Below, in pieces: positions 36,335-45,076 of a stretch of 64,000 nt of DNA. Each line of letters opens with the position of its first letter. The stretch's first letter is position 1. The stretch is from Lysobacter sp. 5GHs7-4 (GTDB lineage: Bacteria > Pseudomonadota > Gammaproteobacteria > Xanthomonadales > Xanthomonadaceae). The stretch is from NCBI RefSeq assembly GCF_021284765.1, contig NZ_CP089924.1:3056001-3120000 (forward strand), given 5' to 3'. The notes under the pieces are model-generated. The model was not told the origin of the DNA. It did not search any database and saw only the letters and a program-made list of their open reading frames with translations. The position numbers and the translations under genes were made by a program.

Positions 36335-36853
36335 TCACTTGCTGCCCAGCGCTTCCTTCAGCGCCGCGATCAGCTTGATCGGCGGCTGGCCACTGGCCGG
36401 CAGGCCGCGCGGATCCACCGCCGACACGTAGGCGCCGGCCTCGACCGCGCTGACGCGGACCAGGAAGTTCGCGCCTTCGTAATTGACGTCGTAGGCGCCC
36501 AGCAGCTGGGCGCGGCTAGCCACGGTCAGGCCCTCGACCTTGCCCAGCGCCTCGCCGACCTTGGCGTAGGCCTCGTCGCGGCTGCCGGCGGTGGTGAAGC
36601 CGATCGGCGACGCGGCGGCGGCGACCGTGGTCGGCGCGCGCTCGGAGGCGCTGACCGAACCGTTCGGGATCGCCATCGCGCCGTCGGTGCGCGGACGGTC
36701 CAGGTCCGGCGGCACTTCCAGCGGACGCTGTTCGGGGCTGGCGGCGTACAGCGGATTGCTGCCCTTGCGGAACCAGCTGCAACCGGCGGTGGCCATCAGG
36801 CCGATCAGCAGTGCGCCGACCGCGACGCGGGACATGGAAACGTTGGAACGCAT
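36335..36853 (-). CDS. BamC-like outer-membrane lipoprotein (short form)
   Basis: 172 residues. Signal with lipobox ATAGC (Cys25), then SWFRKGSNPLYAASPEQRPL and EVPPDLDRP, a proline-rich stretch like the unstructured N-terminus of BamC. A single small alpha/beta domain follows (SRDEAYAKVGEALGKVEGLT, YDVNYEGANFLVRVSAVEAG). E. coli BamC is ~340 residues with two helix-grip domains; this protein keeps at most one. The position directly after dapA (20 bp) is the same as dapA-bamC in E. coli. Assignment rests on context plus the N-terminal motif. Confidence 0.7.
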   Translation of the reverse strand: MRSNVSMSRVAVGALLIGLMATAGCSWFRKGSNPLYAASPEQRPLEVPPDLDRPRTDGAMAIPNGSVSASERAPTTVAAAASPIGFTTAGSRDEAYAKVGEALGKVEGLTVASRAQLLGAYDVNYEGANFLVRVSAVEAGAYVSAVDPRGLPASGQPPIKLIAALKEALGSK

Positions 36854-36873
36854 GGGCAAATCTCCTGCGGGGT

Positions 36874-37779
36874 TCAGGCCGCGAGCGTAGCGCGGCAGTC
36901 GTGTTCGAGTTCGCGTACCAGCGCATGGGCGCTGGCGGCGGCATCTTGGTGGGCGGCCGACAGGCCGGTCAGCGGCAGGCGCAGGCCGTGGCCGATGCCC
37001 TGGCGCGCGAGCACTGCCTTGACCGGGATCGGGTTGGATTCGATGCCGAGGAAGTCGTAGACCGGCGCCAGCCGCGCGTCCCAGGCCTGGGCCTCGTCGC
37101 GGCGGCCGCCGCGGGCCAGATCGGCCAGGCGGCGGAACGAGGCCGGCAGCACGTTGGAAGCGACCGAGACGATGCCGTCGGCGCCGGCCAGCATGGCGCG
37201 GCACGCGGTCGGGTCGTCGCCGCTGAGCACGGCGAAATCGCCGGACTGCAATGCCAGCAGCGCGCTCATGCGTTCGGCTTCGCTGCGGGCCTCCTTGATG
37301 CCGACGATGCGCGGGTGGCCGGCGATCTGCGCCACGGTCTCCGGCAGCAGGTCGCAGCCGGTGCGGCCGGGCACGTTGTACAGCACCAGCGGCAGCGCGC
37401 CGTCGTCGGCGATCGCGCGGTAGTGCGCGACCAGGCCGGCCTGGGTCGGACGCACGTACGGCGGCGTCACCACCAGCGCGGCGTCGGCACCCAGCGCGGC
37501 GACGCGGCGGGTCAGTTCGATGGTCTTGGCGGTGTTGGACAGGCCAGTGCCGGCGAGCACGGGGATGCGTCCGGCGACCTGCTCCACCGCCAGGCGCAGC
37601 AGGGTGTCGTATTCGGGGTCGTGCAGCGCGGCGGCCTCGCCGGTGGAGCCGGCGACCACGATGGCCTGGGTGCCGCCGTCGAGCTGCGCGGCCAGGAGGG
37701 CGCGCCAGGCGTCCAGGTCGATTTCGCCGGCCGCGTCGAACGGCGTGGCCAGCGCGGTGATGCTGCCGGTAAGTCGCAA
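36874..37779 (-). CDS. dapA: 4-hydroxy-tetrahydrodipicolinate synthase
   Basis: 301 residues if it starts at the TTG at 37779 ([15 protein letters not shown]), which has GAAGG about 8 nt upstream; an in-frame TTG at 37833 would add 18 atypical residues. First step of the lysine/diaminopimelate branch. [18 protein letters not shown] (Tyr134) and the Schiff-base Lys162 in IVGIKEAR fit the family (Tyr133, Lys161 in E. coli). A bamC-like gene follows; a gcvR-like gene diverges. Confidence 0.95.
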   Translation of the reverse strand: MRLTGSITALATPFDAAGEIDLDAWRALLAAQLDGGTQAIVVAGSTGEAAALHDPEYDTLLRLAVEQVAGRIPVLAGTGLSNTAKTIELTRRVAALGADAALVVTPPYVRPTQAGLVAHYRAIADDGALPLVLYNVPGRTGCDLLPETVAQIAGHPRIVGIKEARSEAERMSALLALQSGDFAVLSGDDPTACRAMLAGADGIVSVASNVLPASFRRLADLARGGRRDEAQAWDARLAPVYDFLGIESNPIPVKAVLARQGIGHGLRLPLTGLSAAHQDAAASAHALVRELEHDCRATLAA

Positions 37780-37837
37780 GTGAGGGCCTTCGCGCGTAGC
37801 GCTGATGTGAGCGGCGGCACGGTAAGCCGCCAACGAC

Positions 37838-37863
37838 CGATGTTACTGCTTTGCGATGTTACT
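37838..37863. repeat. Direct repeat CGATGTTACT x2 in the dapA-gcvR divergent region
   Basis: Perfect 10-bp copies at 37838-37847 and 37854-37863, period 16 bp. Possible regulator site serving the divergent genes. Confidence 0.4.
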
Positions 37864-37891
37864 TGCGGGCCGAAAGCGCGGGCAAGTATGC
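37863..37891 (+). promoter_or_regulatory. Candidate promoter of the gcvR-like gene
   Basis: TTGCGG, 17-bp spacer, TATGCT (37886-37891). The -10 overlaps an in-frame ATG at 37888, arguing that this ATG is not the start codon. Confidence 0.45.
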
Positions 37892-37965
37892 TGGCTTCAA
37901 GCCGCAGCCCGTGCGCGGGCCGCCGTTCAGTATCCGAGCCACACGCTCCCCTTGCAGGCGCCGCC

Positions 37966-38541
37966 TTGACCGATTCTGCTGCCAGAGACTCCGCTGCCCG
38001 GCCGTCGCCGAACGAAAACCACCTCCTGATCAACGCCTATACGACGCATCCGGAGTCGCCGCTGCTGTCGGTGACGCGCCGGATCGCCGACTCCGGCTGC
38101 AACCTGGTCGACGCGCGCCTGTCCACGGTCGGTCGCGACGTCTCGGTGACCGCGCTGGCGGTCGGCTCCTGGGACGCGGTCGCCAAGCTCGAGGCCATGC
38201 TCACGCGCCTGGAGCGCGAGGAAGGCCTGAAGCTGGTCTGGTACCGCACCGGCCCCAAGCAGGTGCAGTCCAACCTGCTGCCGTACATCGTCGAAGTGGT
38301 GGCCGCCGACAAGCCGGGGATTTTGTTCCAGCTGGCCGATTTCTTCGACCGCCAGGGCATCACCATCGAAAGCCTGCACTGCTCGCGTTACCGCGCCATG
38401 CAGACCGGTGCCGACATGTTCTCGGCGCAGGTGACGATCGGCGTTCCGTCGAGCATGCACATCGCCGCGTTGCGCGACGATTTCCTGGAGTTCTGCGATC
38501 ACTTGAATCTCGACGCCATCATGGACCCGATGAAGTTCTGA
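37966..38541 (+). CDS. GcvR-like protein with two ACT domains
   Basis: 191 residues from TTG at 37966. Two ACT-type domains: ENHLLINAYTTHPESPLLSV with CNLVDARLSTVGRDVSV, then PYIVEVVAADKPGILFQLAD with QGITIESLHCSR. This is the architecture of the glycine-cleavage repressor GcvR, which acts by binding GcvA rather than DNA. An alternative start at ATG 37888 would give 217 residues but lies in the promoter -10. No gcv genes are nearby. prxQ starts 16 bp downstream and is probably co-transcribed. Confidence 0.88.
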   Translation: MTDSAARDSAARPSPNENHLLINAYTTHPESPLLSVTRRIADSGCNLVDARLSTVGRDVSVTALAVGSWDAVAKLEAMLTRLEREEGLKLVWYRTGPKQVQSNLLPYIVEVVAADKPGILFQLADFFDRQGITIESLHCSRYRAMQTGADMFSAQVTIGVPSSMHIAALRDDFLEFCDHLNLDAIMDPMKF

Positions 38542-38557
38542 GGATCAGACACCCCGC

Positions 38558-39040
38558 ATGCTCGACACCGGCAACCGCCTCGACAATACCGTCTCTTCCC
38601 TGCCCCTGGCGCTGTCCAGCGGCGAAACCGCGCGACTGAAGGACTACGCCGGCCAATGGCTGGCGCTTTACTTCTATCCCAAGGACAGCACGCCCGGCTG
38701 CACCACCGAAGGCCTGGACTTCAACGCCCTGCTACCCAAGTTCAAGAAGCTCGGCGCGACCGTGCTGGGCGTGTCGCGCGACTCGCTCAAGTCGCACCAG
38801 AACTTCTGCGCCAAGCAGGGCTTCAAATTCGACCTGATCAGCGACAAGGACGAGGCGCTGTGCCAGGCCTTCGGCGTGATCAAGGAAAAAAGCCTGTACG
38901 GCCGCAAGTACATCGGCATCGAACGCAGCACCTTCCTGATCGACCCCAAGGGCGTCATCGCCCAGTCATGGCGCCCGGTGAAAGTCTCCGGCCATGCCCA
39001 GGCCGTACTCGACGCACTAAAGGCTGCACAGACCCAGTGA
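38558..39040 (+). CDS. bcp: Thioredoxin-dependent peroxiredoxin (BCP/PrxQ)
   Basis: 160 residues. Reduces hydroperoxides. The peroxidatic Cys is Cys48 in DSTPGCTTEGLDF. The usual resolving Cys five residues later (as in E. coli BCP) is absent; instead Cys84 in SHQNFCAKQGFKF matches the Cys47/Cys83 arrangement of Xylella PrxQ, which forms an intramolecular disulfide. KDYAGQWLALYFYPKDS and FLIDPKGVIAQSWRPVKV are typical. Lies between the gcvR-like gene and the PhoH gene. Confidence 0.96.
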   Translation: MLDTGNRLDNTVSSLPLALSSGETARLKDYAGQWLALYFYPKDSTPGCTTEGLDFNALLPKFKKLGATVLGVSRDSLKSHQNFCAKQGFKFDLISDKDEALCQAFGVIKEKSLYGRKYIGIERSTFLIDPKGVIAQSWRPVKVSGHAQAVLDALKAAQTQ

Positions 39041-39176
39041 CCGCCCCTCCGATCCCCGCCATTCGCCGTCCCGCCACGCGGGCCACGGCGGCGCTGCCTT
39101 GCGCGTTCGCCGGCGCCGCCGCGTTCCATCCGTCGTATCCGCACCGCGCCGTACCCACCTGCCAAGAGGTATCGGA

Positions 39177-40574
39177 ATGACCCGAAGCAAGCGCATTTAC
39201 GTTCTCGATACCAACGTGCTGATGCACGATCCGACCGCGCTGTTCAAGTTTCAGGAGCACGACGTCTACCTGCCGATGCAGGTCATCGAAGAGCTCGACA
39301 ACGGCAAGAAAGGCACCTCCGAAGCCAGCCGCAACGCGCGCCAGGTCAGCCGGTTCCTCAACGAGCTGATCGAGGCCGAGGGCACCGACAAGATCGCCGT
39401 CGGCATCACCCTCAAGCGGCCGCAGGGCCTGCAGCTGCGCGGCGAGCAGAGCATCGGCAAGCTGCGCTTCCAGACCGGTTCCTTCGACGCCGGCAAGCGC
39501 TTCAGCGCGGTGATCCCGGACAACCAGATTCTCGGCGCCATCCTCGCCCTCAAGGAGAGCGAGCCCGGCGTGCCGGTGGTGTTCGTGTCCAAGGACATCA
39601 ACCTGCGCATCAAGGCGGCGATCGCCGGGATCGCGTCGGAGGACTACGAGAACGACCGCGCGCTGGACGATTTCAGCCTGCTCTACACCGGCGCCACCGC
39701 GCTGCCGGAGGACTTCTGGCAGCGTCACGGCAAGGACCTCAAGTCCTGGACCGAGAAGGGCCGCACCTATTACGAGATCGCGCGTACCCAGGACGACGAC
39801 TGGTATCCGAACCAGTTCCTGTTCCTGCCCGGCGACGAGGAGTCCGAGCTCAAGGTCAGCAAGGTCGGCGAGGACCGCGTGACCCTGCAGATCGTCGACG
39901 ACTACCGGCATAACCAGCACGCGGTGTGGGGCATCATCGCGCGCAACCGCGAGCAGAACTTCGCGCTCAACGCGCTGATGGACCCGGAGATCGACTTCGT
40001 CACCCTGCTCGGCACCGCCGGCACGGGCAAGACCCTGTTGGCGCTGGCCGCGGGCCTGGCCCAGACCATGGACCAGCAGCGCTACCGCGAGATCATCATG
40101 ACCCGCGCCACGGTCAGCGTAGGCGAGGACATCGGTTTCCTGCCCGGCACCGAGGAGGAAAAGATGACGCCGTGGATGGGCGCGCTGACCGATAACCTGG
40201 AAGTGCTGACCCATAACCAGGAAGGCGGCGCCTGGGGCCGCGCGGCCACCAACGACCTGCTGGCCTCGCGCATCAAGATCCGCTCGATGAACTTCATGCG
40301 CGGACGCACCTTCCTCAGCCGTTGGCTGATCCTGGACGAGGCGCAGAACCTCACCCCGAAGCAGATGAAGACCCTGATCACGCGCGCCGGTCCGGGCACC
40401 AAGATCGTCTGCCTGGGCAATGTCGAGCAGATCGATACGCCGTACCTGACCGAGACCACCTCCGGTCTGACCTACGCGGTCGACCGCTTCAAGGGCTGGG
40501 CGCACAGCGCGCACGTGACCCTGCGCCGCGGCGAGCGTTCGCGCCTAGCGGACTACGCTTCGGAAGTGCTGTAA
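39177..40574 (+). CDS. PhoH family ATPase with N-terminal PIN domain
   Basis: 465 residues. The PIN domain (residues ~5-150) opens IYVLDTNVLMHDPTALFKF and has VIEELDNGKKG, both with acidic nuclease residues. The PhoH ATPase (residues ~245-460) has Walker A GTAGTGKTLL and the Walker B region RWLILDEAQNLTPKQMKTL, and ends IVCLGNVEQIDTPYLTETTS. PIN-PhoH proteins (PhoH2 type) are RNA helicase/ribonucleases; some are linked to toxin-like modules, but there is no small antitoxin gene here. The ATG at 39177 follows AGAGG. A hairpin follows the stop. Confidence 0.94.
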   Translation: MTRSKRIYVLDTNVLMHDPTALFKFQEHDVYLPMQVIEELDNGKKGTSEASRNARQVSRFLNELIEAEGTDKIAVGITLKRPQGLQLRGEQSIGKLRFQTGSFDAGKRFSAVIPDNQILGAILALKESEPGVPVVFVSKDINLRIKAAIAGIASEDYENDRALDDFSLLYTGATALPEDFWQRHGKDLKSWTEKGRTYYEIARTQDDDWYPNQFLFLPGDEESELKVSKVGEDRVTLQIVDDYRHNQHAVWGIIARNREQNFALNALMDPEIDFVTLLGTAGTGKTLLALAAGLAQTMDQQRYREIIMTRATVSVGEDIGFLPGTEEEKMTPWMGALTDNLEVLTHNQEGGAWGRAATNDLLASRIKIRSMNFMRGRTFLSRWLILDEAQNLTPKQMKTLITRAGPGTKIVCLGNVEQIDTPYLTETTSGLTYAVDRFKGWAHSAHVTLRRGERSRLADYASEVL

Positions 40575-40576
40575 CG

Positions 40577-40609
40577 CAAAAAGGGAAGCCGGCCTCGCGG
40601 CCGGCTTCC
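40577..40609 (-). terminator. Hairpin between convergent genes; terminator on the minus strand
   Basis: GGAAGCCGGCCTCGCGGCCG then GCTTCC stem. On the minus strand it is followed by CCTTTTTGCG, so it best serves the secreted-protein gene that ends at 40642. Confidence 0.75.
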
Positions 40610-40641
40610 TCGTGTACGCATCCTTGCGTTTGCGGGTTCCG

Positions 40642-41691
40642 TCAGCGTCCCGGCACGCGACAGCAGGTCGCGTTGACTTGGTAACCGAGCACGCTTAGCA
40701 ACGAACCGACCAGATCGCACTGCCAGCCCACCGGCTGACCGCTGACCACCATCGGCTGGGAGTTGCTGATGCCGATGCCGAGCACGCCGCCGCAGCCGCC
40801 GCCGGTGGCGGTGTAGCCTGCCGGGCACTGGACGTCCTTGGTCTGCAGGCCGCTGAGCAGGGCCAGGCTTCCGCTTTCCTGCGCGACGGTGCAGTCGATC
40901 GCGGTGGCTTCGGGCTCGATGAAGTAACCGGTCACGTCGATGACGATTTCGGACTGGGCGAAGGTGTAGACGTTGAACTCGCTGGGGCACGCCGGACGGC
41001 ACAGACGGACGGTCGATTCGTCGGACAGCACCATGTTCGCCACGTAGTTCAGCGACGCCGCGAGCGGCTTGGCTTCATCGAACGGGTACGCGGTGAAGTA
41101 GCCGTTGTGGGTCGGATTGACCGCCGCGATCTTCACCACCAGCGCCGACGCGTTCTGCGGCAAATTGCAGTTGGACGCATCGCCGCCCTGCGAGGTGAAA
41201 TCGGTGGCCGTGTAGCCCTTGAAGCTGCGCGTGCCGTTGGCCGCGATCGGCCCGCCGACGATGCGGCTGTCGACGATGCGGCAGGGGTTGATGGGCGTGA
41301 ACACCAGATCCTGGCCTGGCGAGCCCAGGCTCATCGGCTGCACGTTCGGCTGGCCGGTCGCGGCGCTCATGCCGCTGCCACCGCCCACGCCGCCGCCCAG
41401 CAAAGCCGCGTTCATCTCCTCGAAGCTGCCCGCACTGGCGGCCAGTTCCAGGTTGGCGATGTCGGCGCCCTGCAGTGTGCCCTCCATCCGCTCGCCCCAG
41501 CCGGCCCCCATCGCCCCGTAGCTGCGTTCCACATAGGGCGACCATCGCGCCACGATGTCCTGTGCCAGTTCCGCCCGCATGCCTTCCGGCGCCAAACCGG
41601 TCGTGTTGGTGCCGAAGAAGCCGACACCCACGGCCGCCGCCGGCAGGACCACAGCCAGCAGGGCGATCAATAGTTTGCCTTTCTTACGCAT
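40642..41691 (-). CDS. Secreted protein with 'PCRIVDSR...DVTGYF' beta domain
   Basis: 349 residues. A signal/anchor (KGKLLIALLAVVLPAAAVGV) is followed by a helical region (~34-98) and a Gly-rich hinge (~99-112). Residues ~128-259 form a domain marked by FTPINPCRIVDSR, NASALVVKIAAVNPTHNGYF, TAYPFDEAKPLAASLNYVAN and EIVIDVTGYFIEP. I know this pattern mainly from secreted surface proteins of Actinobacteria and Acidobacteria. The C-terminal ~90 residues hold six Cys (267, 289, 300, 325, 343, 344), probably disulfide-bonded. Function unknown. GGGGG precedes the ATG at 41691. It diverges from an XRE regulator. Confidence 0.8.
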   Translation of the reverse strand: MRKKGKLLIALLAVVLPAAAVGVGFFGTNTTGLAPEGMRAELAQDIVARWSPYVERSYGAMGAGWGERMEGTLQGADIANLELAASAGSFEEMNAALLGGGVGGGSGMSAATGQPNVQPMSLGSPGQDLVFTPINPCRIVDSRIVGGPIAANGTRSFKGYTATDFTSQGGDASNCNLPQNASALVVKIAAVNPTHNGYFTAYPFDEAKPLAASLNYVANMVLSDESTVRLCRPACPSEFNVYTFAQSEIVIDVTGYFIEPEATAIDCTVAQESGSLALLSGLQTKDVQCPAGYTATGGGCGGVLGIGISNSQPMVVSGQPVGWQCDLVGSLLSVLGYQVNATCCRVPGR

Positions 41692-41999
41692 ATAACCCCC
41701 GTATCCGTAATTTTGAGAGGGCGCCAGGTTGCGTTTGACCAGCAGGAAATAATCACCAGAAACACCGGATGCGGGCGCATGCATCGGTAGCGAGAATGCT
41801 TATCCAGCGCCTGATAATGCCGCAACGTCTGATTTCACTAACGTGAATAGCTTTAGGGGTGACGTTATGGGGCAGCTCCCGCCAATATGCGGCTCCACGT
41901 GTGACGCGTTACTCAATCCACACCAATCGTGCCTCGAACCGCTATCGCGTTAGCGAAATGCTGGGGCATGATCCATGACCGAACTAGGGGAGAATACTC
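41692..41999. other. 308-bp divergent control region, AT-richer than surroundings
   Basis: No gene seen. It separates the secreted-protein gene (minus) and the XRE gene (plus). It includes a small palindrome TTCACTAACGTGAA at 41834-41847 that could be an operator for the XRE protein, and several GACGTTA/CAACGT-like words. A ribosome site AGGGGAGAA precedes the ATG at 42000. Confidence 0.5.
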
Positions 42000-42365
42000 A
42001 TGGCGGCTCTACCGGAGCGCATACGGCGCGCCCGTACTTTGTCCCGAGTTTCCCAACTGGCGCTGGCCAACATGGTGGGTGTGCAACGCAGCGCGGTCGC
42101 GCAGTGGGAACGCAAGGACGGCAGCCACCCCTCGATGCACCATTTGATCGCGATCGCCGTCGCTACCGGGGTTTGCCTGGAATGGCTGGGCACCGGACGC
42201 GGCCCGGTCAAACCCGGCGAGGACGCCTGGACCCCGGCGATGCGCACCGACGATTATGCGCAGGACGATATTGAATCGGAGTGTTTGGAAGCCCTGCGGA
42301 AAATACCTTTCCAGATCAGAAAACAAATTGTCTTACTGATCTCATTGGTATCGAGAAACTATTGA
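42000..42365 (+). CDS. XRE-family helix-turn-helix regulator
   Basis: 121 residues. The N-terminal HTH (residues ~5-62) reads RIRRARTLSRVSQLALANMV and GVQRSAVAQWERKDGSHPSM, with HLIAIAVATGVCLEWLGTG typical of Cro/CI-type proteins. The C-terminal half (DIESECLEALRKIPFQIRKQ) is helical with no known domain and no peptidase. Codon use is less GC-biased than in neighbouring genes, suggesting more recent arrival. It diverges from the secreted protein gene and could control it or itself. Confidence 0.88.
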   Translation: MAALPERIRRARTLSRVSQLALANMVGVQRSAVAQWERKDGSHPSMHHLIAIAVATGVCLEWLGTGRGPVKPGEDAWTPAMRTDDYAQDDIESECLEALRKIPFQIRKQIVLLISLVSRNY

Positions 42366-42557
42366 GCTCGCCACTGGGGATAAACCCCCACTGTCAAGAC
42401 GAATTAACATCCCGCGAAATCGGCACATAATCGGGCGAGATTTCGCCCGGCCCGCGCAGCGGCGGAAACCGATTTTGCGCAGCTTCGCGCCGCTGCCCGT
42501 GGCCGGACGATGCGATATCGTCTCCCGACCCGCTGCGAAGCCCCGCCCTGCCCCCCG

Positions 42558-43364
42558 ATGACCCCAGCTCCGATTTCCGCCCTCACCATCGCCGGTTCCG
42601 ATTCCGGCGGCGGCGCGGGCATCCAGGCCGATCTCAAGACCTTCGCCGCCCACCGGGTGCACGGATTGAGCGCGATCGCCGCCCTGACCGCCCAGCACAC
42701 CCGCGGCGTCAGCGCCGTGCACGTGCCCGACCCCGGCTTTCTGCGTGCGCAGATCGACGCCTGCTTCGACGACTTCCGGATCGGCGCGGTCAAGCTGGGC
42801 ATGCTGGCCAGCGCGGCCGTCATCGACGCCGTGGCCGCCGCGCTGGAGCATTACCGCCCCGCGCAGGTGGTGCTGGACCCGGTCATGGTCGCCACCTCCG
42901 GCGCGCGCCTGCTCGAACCCGAAGCCCTGACCGCGCTGCGCGACCGTTTGCTGCCGCTGGCGACGGTGATCACGCCCAACCTGCCGGAAGCCGAGCTGTT
43001 GCTGGGCCGCGCGATCGGCGACCGGGCGGCGATGCGCGAGGCGATCGCCGACCTGCGCGCGCTGGGCGCCCAGGCGGTGCTGCTCAAGGGCGGCCACCTG
43101 CCCGACCAGGACGAGGTGGTCGACTACCTGGGCGACGACGACGGCCTGCATGCGATCGCGCACCCGCGCCTGCGCCTGGAAGCGCACGGCACCGGCTGCA
43201 CGCTCGCCTCCGCGGTCGCGGCCCGGCTGGCGCGCGGCAGCGAACTGCGCGCGGCCTGCGACGCCGCCGCCGACTACGTGCATGCCGCGCTGCGCGAAGG
43301 GTATCGCCCGGGGCGTAGCGATATCGTCGTGCTCGACCACTACGGTGCCGCCACGCATGACTGA
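42558..43364 (+). CDS. thiD: Hydroxymethylpyrimidine/phosphomethylpyrimidine kinase
   Basis: 268 residues. Phosphorylates HMP and HMP-P for thiamine synthesis. The ribokinase-like fold shows [50 protein letters not shown] and the anion-hole motif [22 protein letters not shown] at 42558 gives the standard N-terminus. No TPP riboswitch is seen in the ~190 bp upstream. The next gene overlaps its end by 8 bp. Confidence 0.96.
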   Translation: MTPAPISALTIAGSDSGGGAGIQADLKTFAAHRVHGLSAIAALTAQHTRGVSAVHVPDPGFLRAQIDACFDDFRIGAVKLGMLASAAVIDAVAAALEHYRPAQVVLDPVMVATSGARLLEPEALTALRDRLLPLATVITPNLPEAELLLGRAIGDRAAMREAIADLRALGAQAVLLKGGHLPDQDEVVDYLGDDDGLHAIAHPRLRLEAHGTGCTLASAVAARLARGSELRAACDAAADYVHAALREGYRPGRSDIVVLDHYGAATHD

Positions 43365-44214
43365 TCCGATCGAAGCCTGCGAACTGCCGCTGCAGGCCGG
43401 CGACGGCCACCGCTGGCAACTGCTGGCGCGCCTGCCGCACGCCCCGCGCGCCAGCCTGTTGTGGCTGCCCGCGCTGGGCGTCGCCGCCAAACACTACCTG
43501 CCCTTCGCCGAAGCGCTCGCCGCGCGCGGCATCGCCGTGTTCGTGCACGAGTGGCGCGGCAACGGCGGCAGCAGCCTGCGCGCCGATCGCGCCCACGACT
43601 GGGGCTACCGCGAACTGCTGCTGGAGGATCTGCCGCACAGCGAAGCAGCGATAGCGGCGCGGTTGCCGGGACTGCCGCGCATCCTCGGCGGCCACAGCCT
43701 GGGCGGACAGCTCGCCTGTTGCCGGCTCGGCCTGCTGGCGCATCAACCCGCGGCCGACCGGCCCACGCGGCTGTGGTTGGTCGCCAGCGGCGCGCCGTAC
43801 TGGCGCGCGTTCCCGGCGCGCACGCGCTGGTGGCTGCCGTTCGCCTACCGCTTCCTGCCCTGGCTGGCCGATCGGCGCGGCGCCCTGCCCGGTCGCCGCG
43901 TCGGTTTCGGCGGCGACGAGGCGCGCGGCCTGATACGCGACTGGGCGCGCAGCGCGCTCAGCGGCCGTTACGCCGCGGTCGGCGTAGAGGCCGACCTCGA
44001 GGCCGCGATGGCGCAGGTCGACGTCGACACCGACGCAGTGGTGCTGGACGACGATTGGCTGGCACCGGAATCGTCGCTGCGGTTCCTGCTGTCCAAGCTG
44101 CCGCGCGCGCAGGCGCGCGTCGATACGCTCGACGCGCAGGCGCTGGGTGCGCGCGCCGATCACTTCGCTTGGATGAAGCGACCCGATGCGGTCGCCGCCT
44201 CGTTGATGCGCTGA
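43357..44214 (+). CDS. Alpha/beta hydrolase
   Basis: 285 residues. Serine hydrolase fold with oxyanion-region HEWRGNGGSS and nucleophile elbow GGHSLGGQLA (Ser114); the catalytic His is probably in ARADHFAWMKRP near the end. In Xanthomonads a similar protein is annotated only as hydrolase; the substrate is unknown. The start overlaps the end of thiD by 8 bp, so the two are translated together. Confidence 0.88.
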   Translation: MTDPIEACELPLQAGDGHRWQLLARLPHAPRASLLWLPALGVAAKHYLPFAEALAARGIAVFVHEWRGNGGSSLRADRAHDWGYRELLLEDLPHSEAAIAARLPGLPRILGGHSLGGQLACCRLGLLAHQPAADRPTRLWLVASGAPYWRAFPARTRWWLPFAYRFLPWLADRRGALPGRRVGFGGDEARGLIRDWARSALSGRYAAVGVEADLEAAMAQVDVDTDAVVLDDDWLAPESSLRFLLSKLPRAQARVDTLDAQALGARADHFAWMKRPDAVAASLMR

Positions 44215-44229
44215 GCAAGACAGAGCGGT

Positions 44230-44279
44230 TTTACGCCGAATTTACGCGCGCCGTCGCCGCCGGAATGGAGGTTTTACGG
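44230..44279 (+). promoter_or_regulatory. TTTACG direct repeats, candidate KdpE operator
   Basis: TTTACGC at 44230-44236 and again at 44241-44247 (11-bp period, one helical turn); a third TTTACGG at 44273-44279 is 32 bp on, near three turns. OmpR-family regulators such as KdpE bind tandem direct repeats, and the E. coli kdp site is T-rich with TTTACA units. The repeats lie ~60-110 bp before the TorF-kdpF start. Inferred. Confidence 0.4.
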
Positions 44280-44339
44280 CGCGGGTTTCGACAATGACGT
44301 GGTGGCCGATCCGGCTTCGTCAGTACCTCGGAACCCGAC

Positions 44340-45065
44340 ATGTCGATGCGACCGCTGCGCCTGCGCGAGGCGTCCCTTCCCCTGAGCTTCGCCGTCTGCG
44401 GCGGCTTGAGCCTGCTCGCGCTGGGCGCGCGCGCCGACGCCGCCACGCTGACCGGCAACGCCGCGCTGACCACCGACTACGTGTGGCGCGGCAGCACCCA
44501 GACTCAGGGCGATCCGGCCGCGCAGGCCGGCTTCAAGCTGGCCAGCGATTCCGGCTTCTACGCATCGGTCTGGGGCTCGAACGTCGAGTTCGCGCCCGAT
44601 ACCCATGCAAGCAGCGAGCTGGACCTCAGCCTGGGCTGGACCGGCAAGCTGGCGCCGGACTGGGCGCTGGACCTCAACGTCCTGCACTACCGCTACCCCG
44701 CGACCACGCGCGATCTCAATTGGACCGAGCTCAACGGCAGCCTCACCTACGCCGATCGCTACTGGCTCGCGCTGGGTTATTCGAACGAAGCGCTGGGCAG
44801 CCGCGACGGTGGGCTCTACACCCAGATCGGCGCGCGCTACCCGATCAACCCGCGCCTGCGCGTCGAAGCCGCCGCCGGCTACTACCGCCTGCAGCAGGTC
44901 TACGGCGACAGCTACGCGCATGCGCAATTGAGCTCGGTGTGGGCGATCAAGGCGCCGCTGGAGCTGCGCCTGACCGCGCACGCGACCGATTCCGCGGCCG
45001 AACGCATCTTCGGCGACGACTACGCCGGCGACCGCATCGAAGCGGCGCTGCAAGCGTCCTTCTGA
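44340..45065 (+). CDS. TorF-family putative porin
   Basis: 241 residues. A signal peptide ends near ARADA (about residue 34); then a beta-barrel with alternating aromatic strands: TGNAALTTDYVWRGSTQTQG, the most conserved part of the family, followed by LASDSGFYASVWGSNVEFAP, ELDLSLGWTGKLAPDWALDL and ALGYSNEALGSRDGGLYTQI. It ends in Phe (ALQASF), as outer-membrane proteins do. The barrel should have about 10-12 strands. kdpF begins 11 bp downstream, so it is likely the first gene of the kdp transcript. Substrate unknown, K+ is a contextual guess. Confidence 0.85.
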   Translation: MSMRPLRLREASLPLSFAVCGGLSLLALGARADAATLTGNAALTTDYVWRGSTQTQGDPAAQAGFKLASDSGFYASVWGSNVEFAPDTHASSELDLSLGWTGKLAPDWALDLNVLHYRYPATTRDLNWTELNGSLTYADRYWLALGYSNEALGSRDGGLYTQIGARYPINPRLRVEAAAGYYRLQQVYGDSYAHAQLSSVWAIKAPLELRLTAHATDSAAERIFGDDYAGDRIEAALQASF

Positions 45066-45076
45066 GGAACACGACC

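Noticed and set aside
37888..38541. ATG at 37888 as start of the gcvR-like gene
   Set aside because: It falls in the probable -10 hexamer TATGCT of the same gene, so it is not likely to be transcribed; the TTG at 37966 fits the conserved N-terminus better.
39177..40574. PIN-PhoH protein as part of a toxin-antitoxin pair
   Set aside because: There is no small antitoxin gene or overlapping partner; the upstream neighbour is a peroxiredoxin 136 bp away.
42366..42557. TPP riboswitch ahead of thiD
   Set aside because: The conserved THI-box words were not found; only a short GGGCGA...TCGCCC hairpin at 42432-42449 is present.
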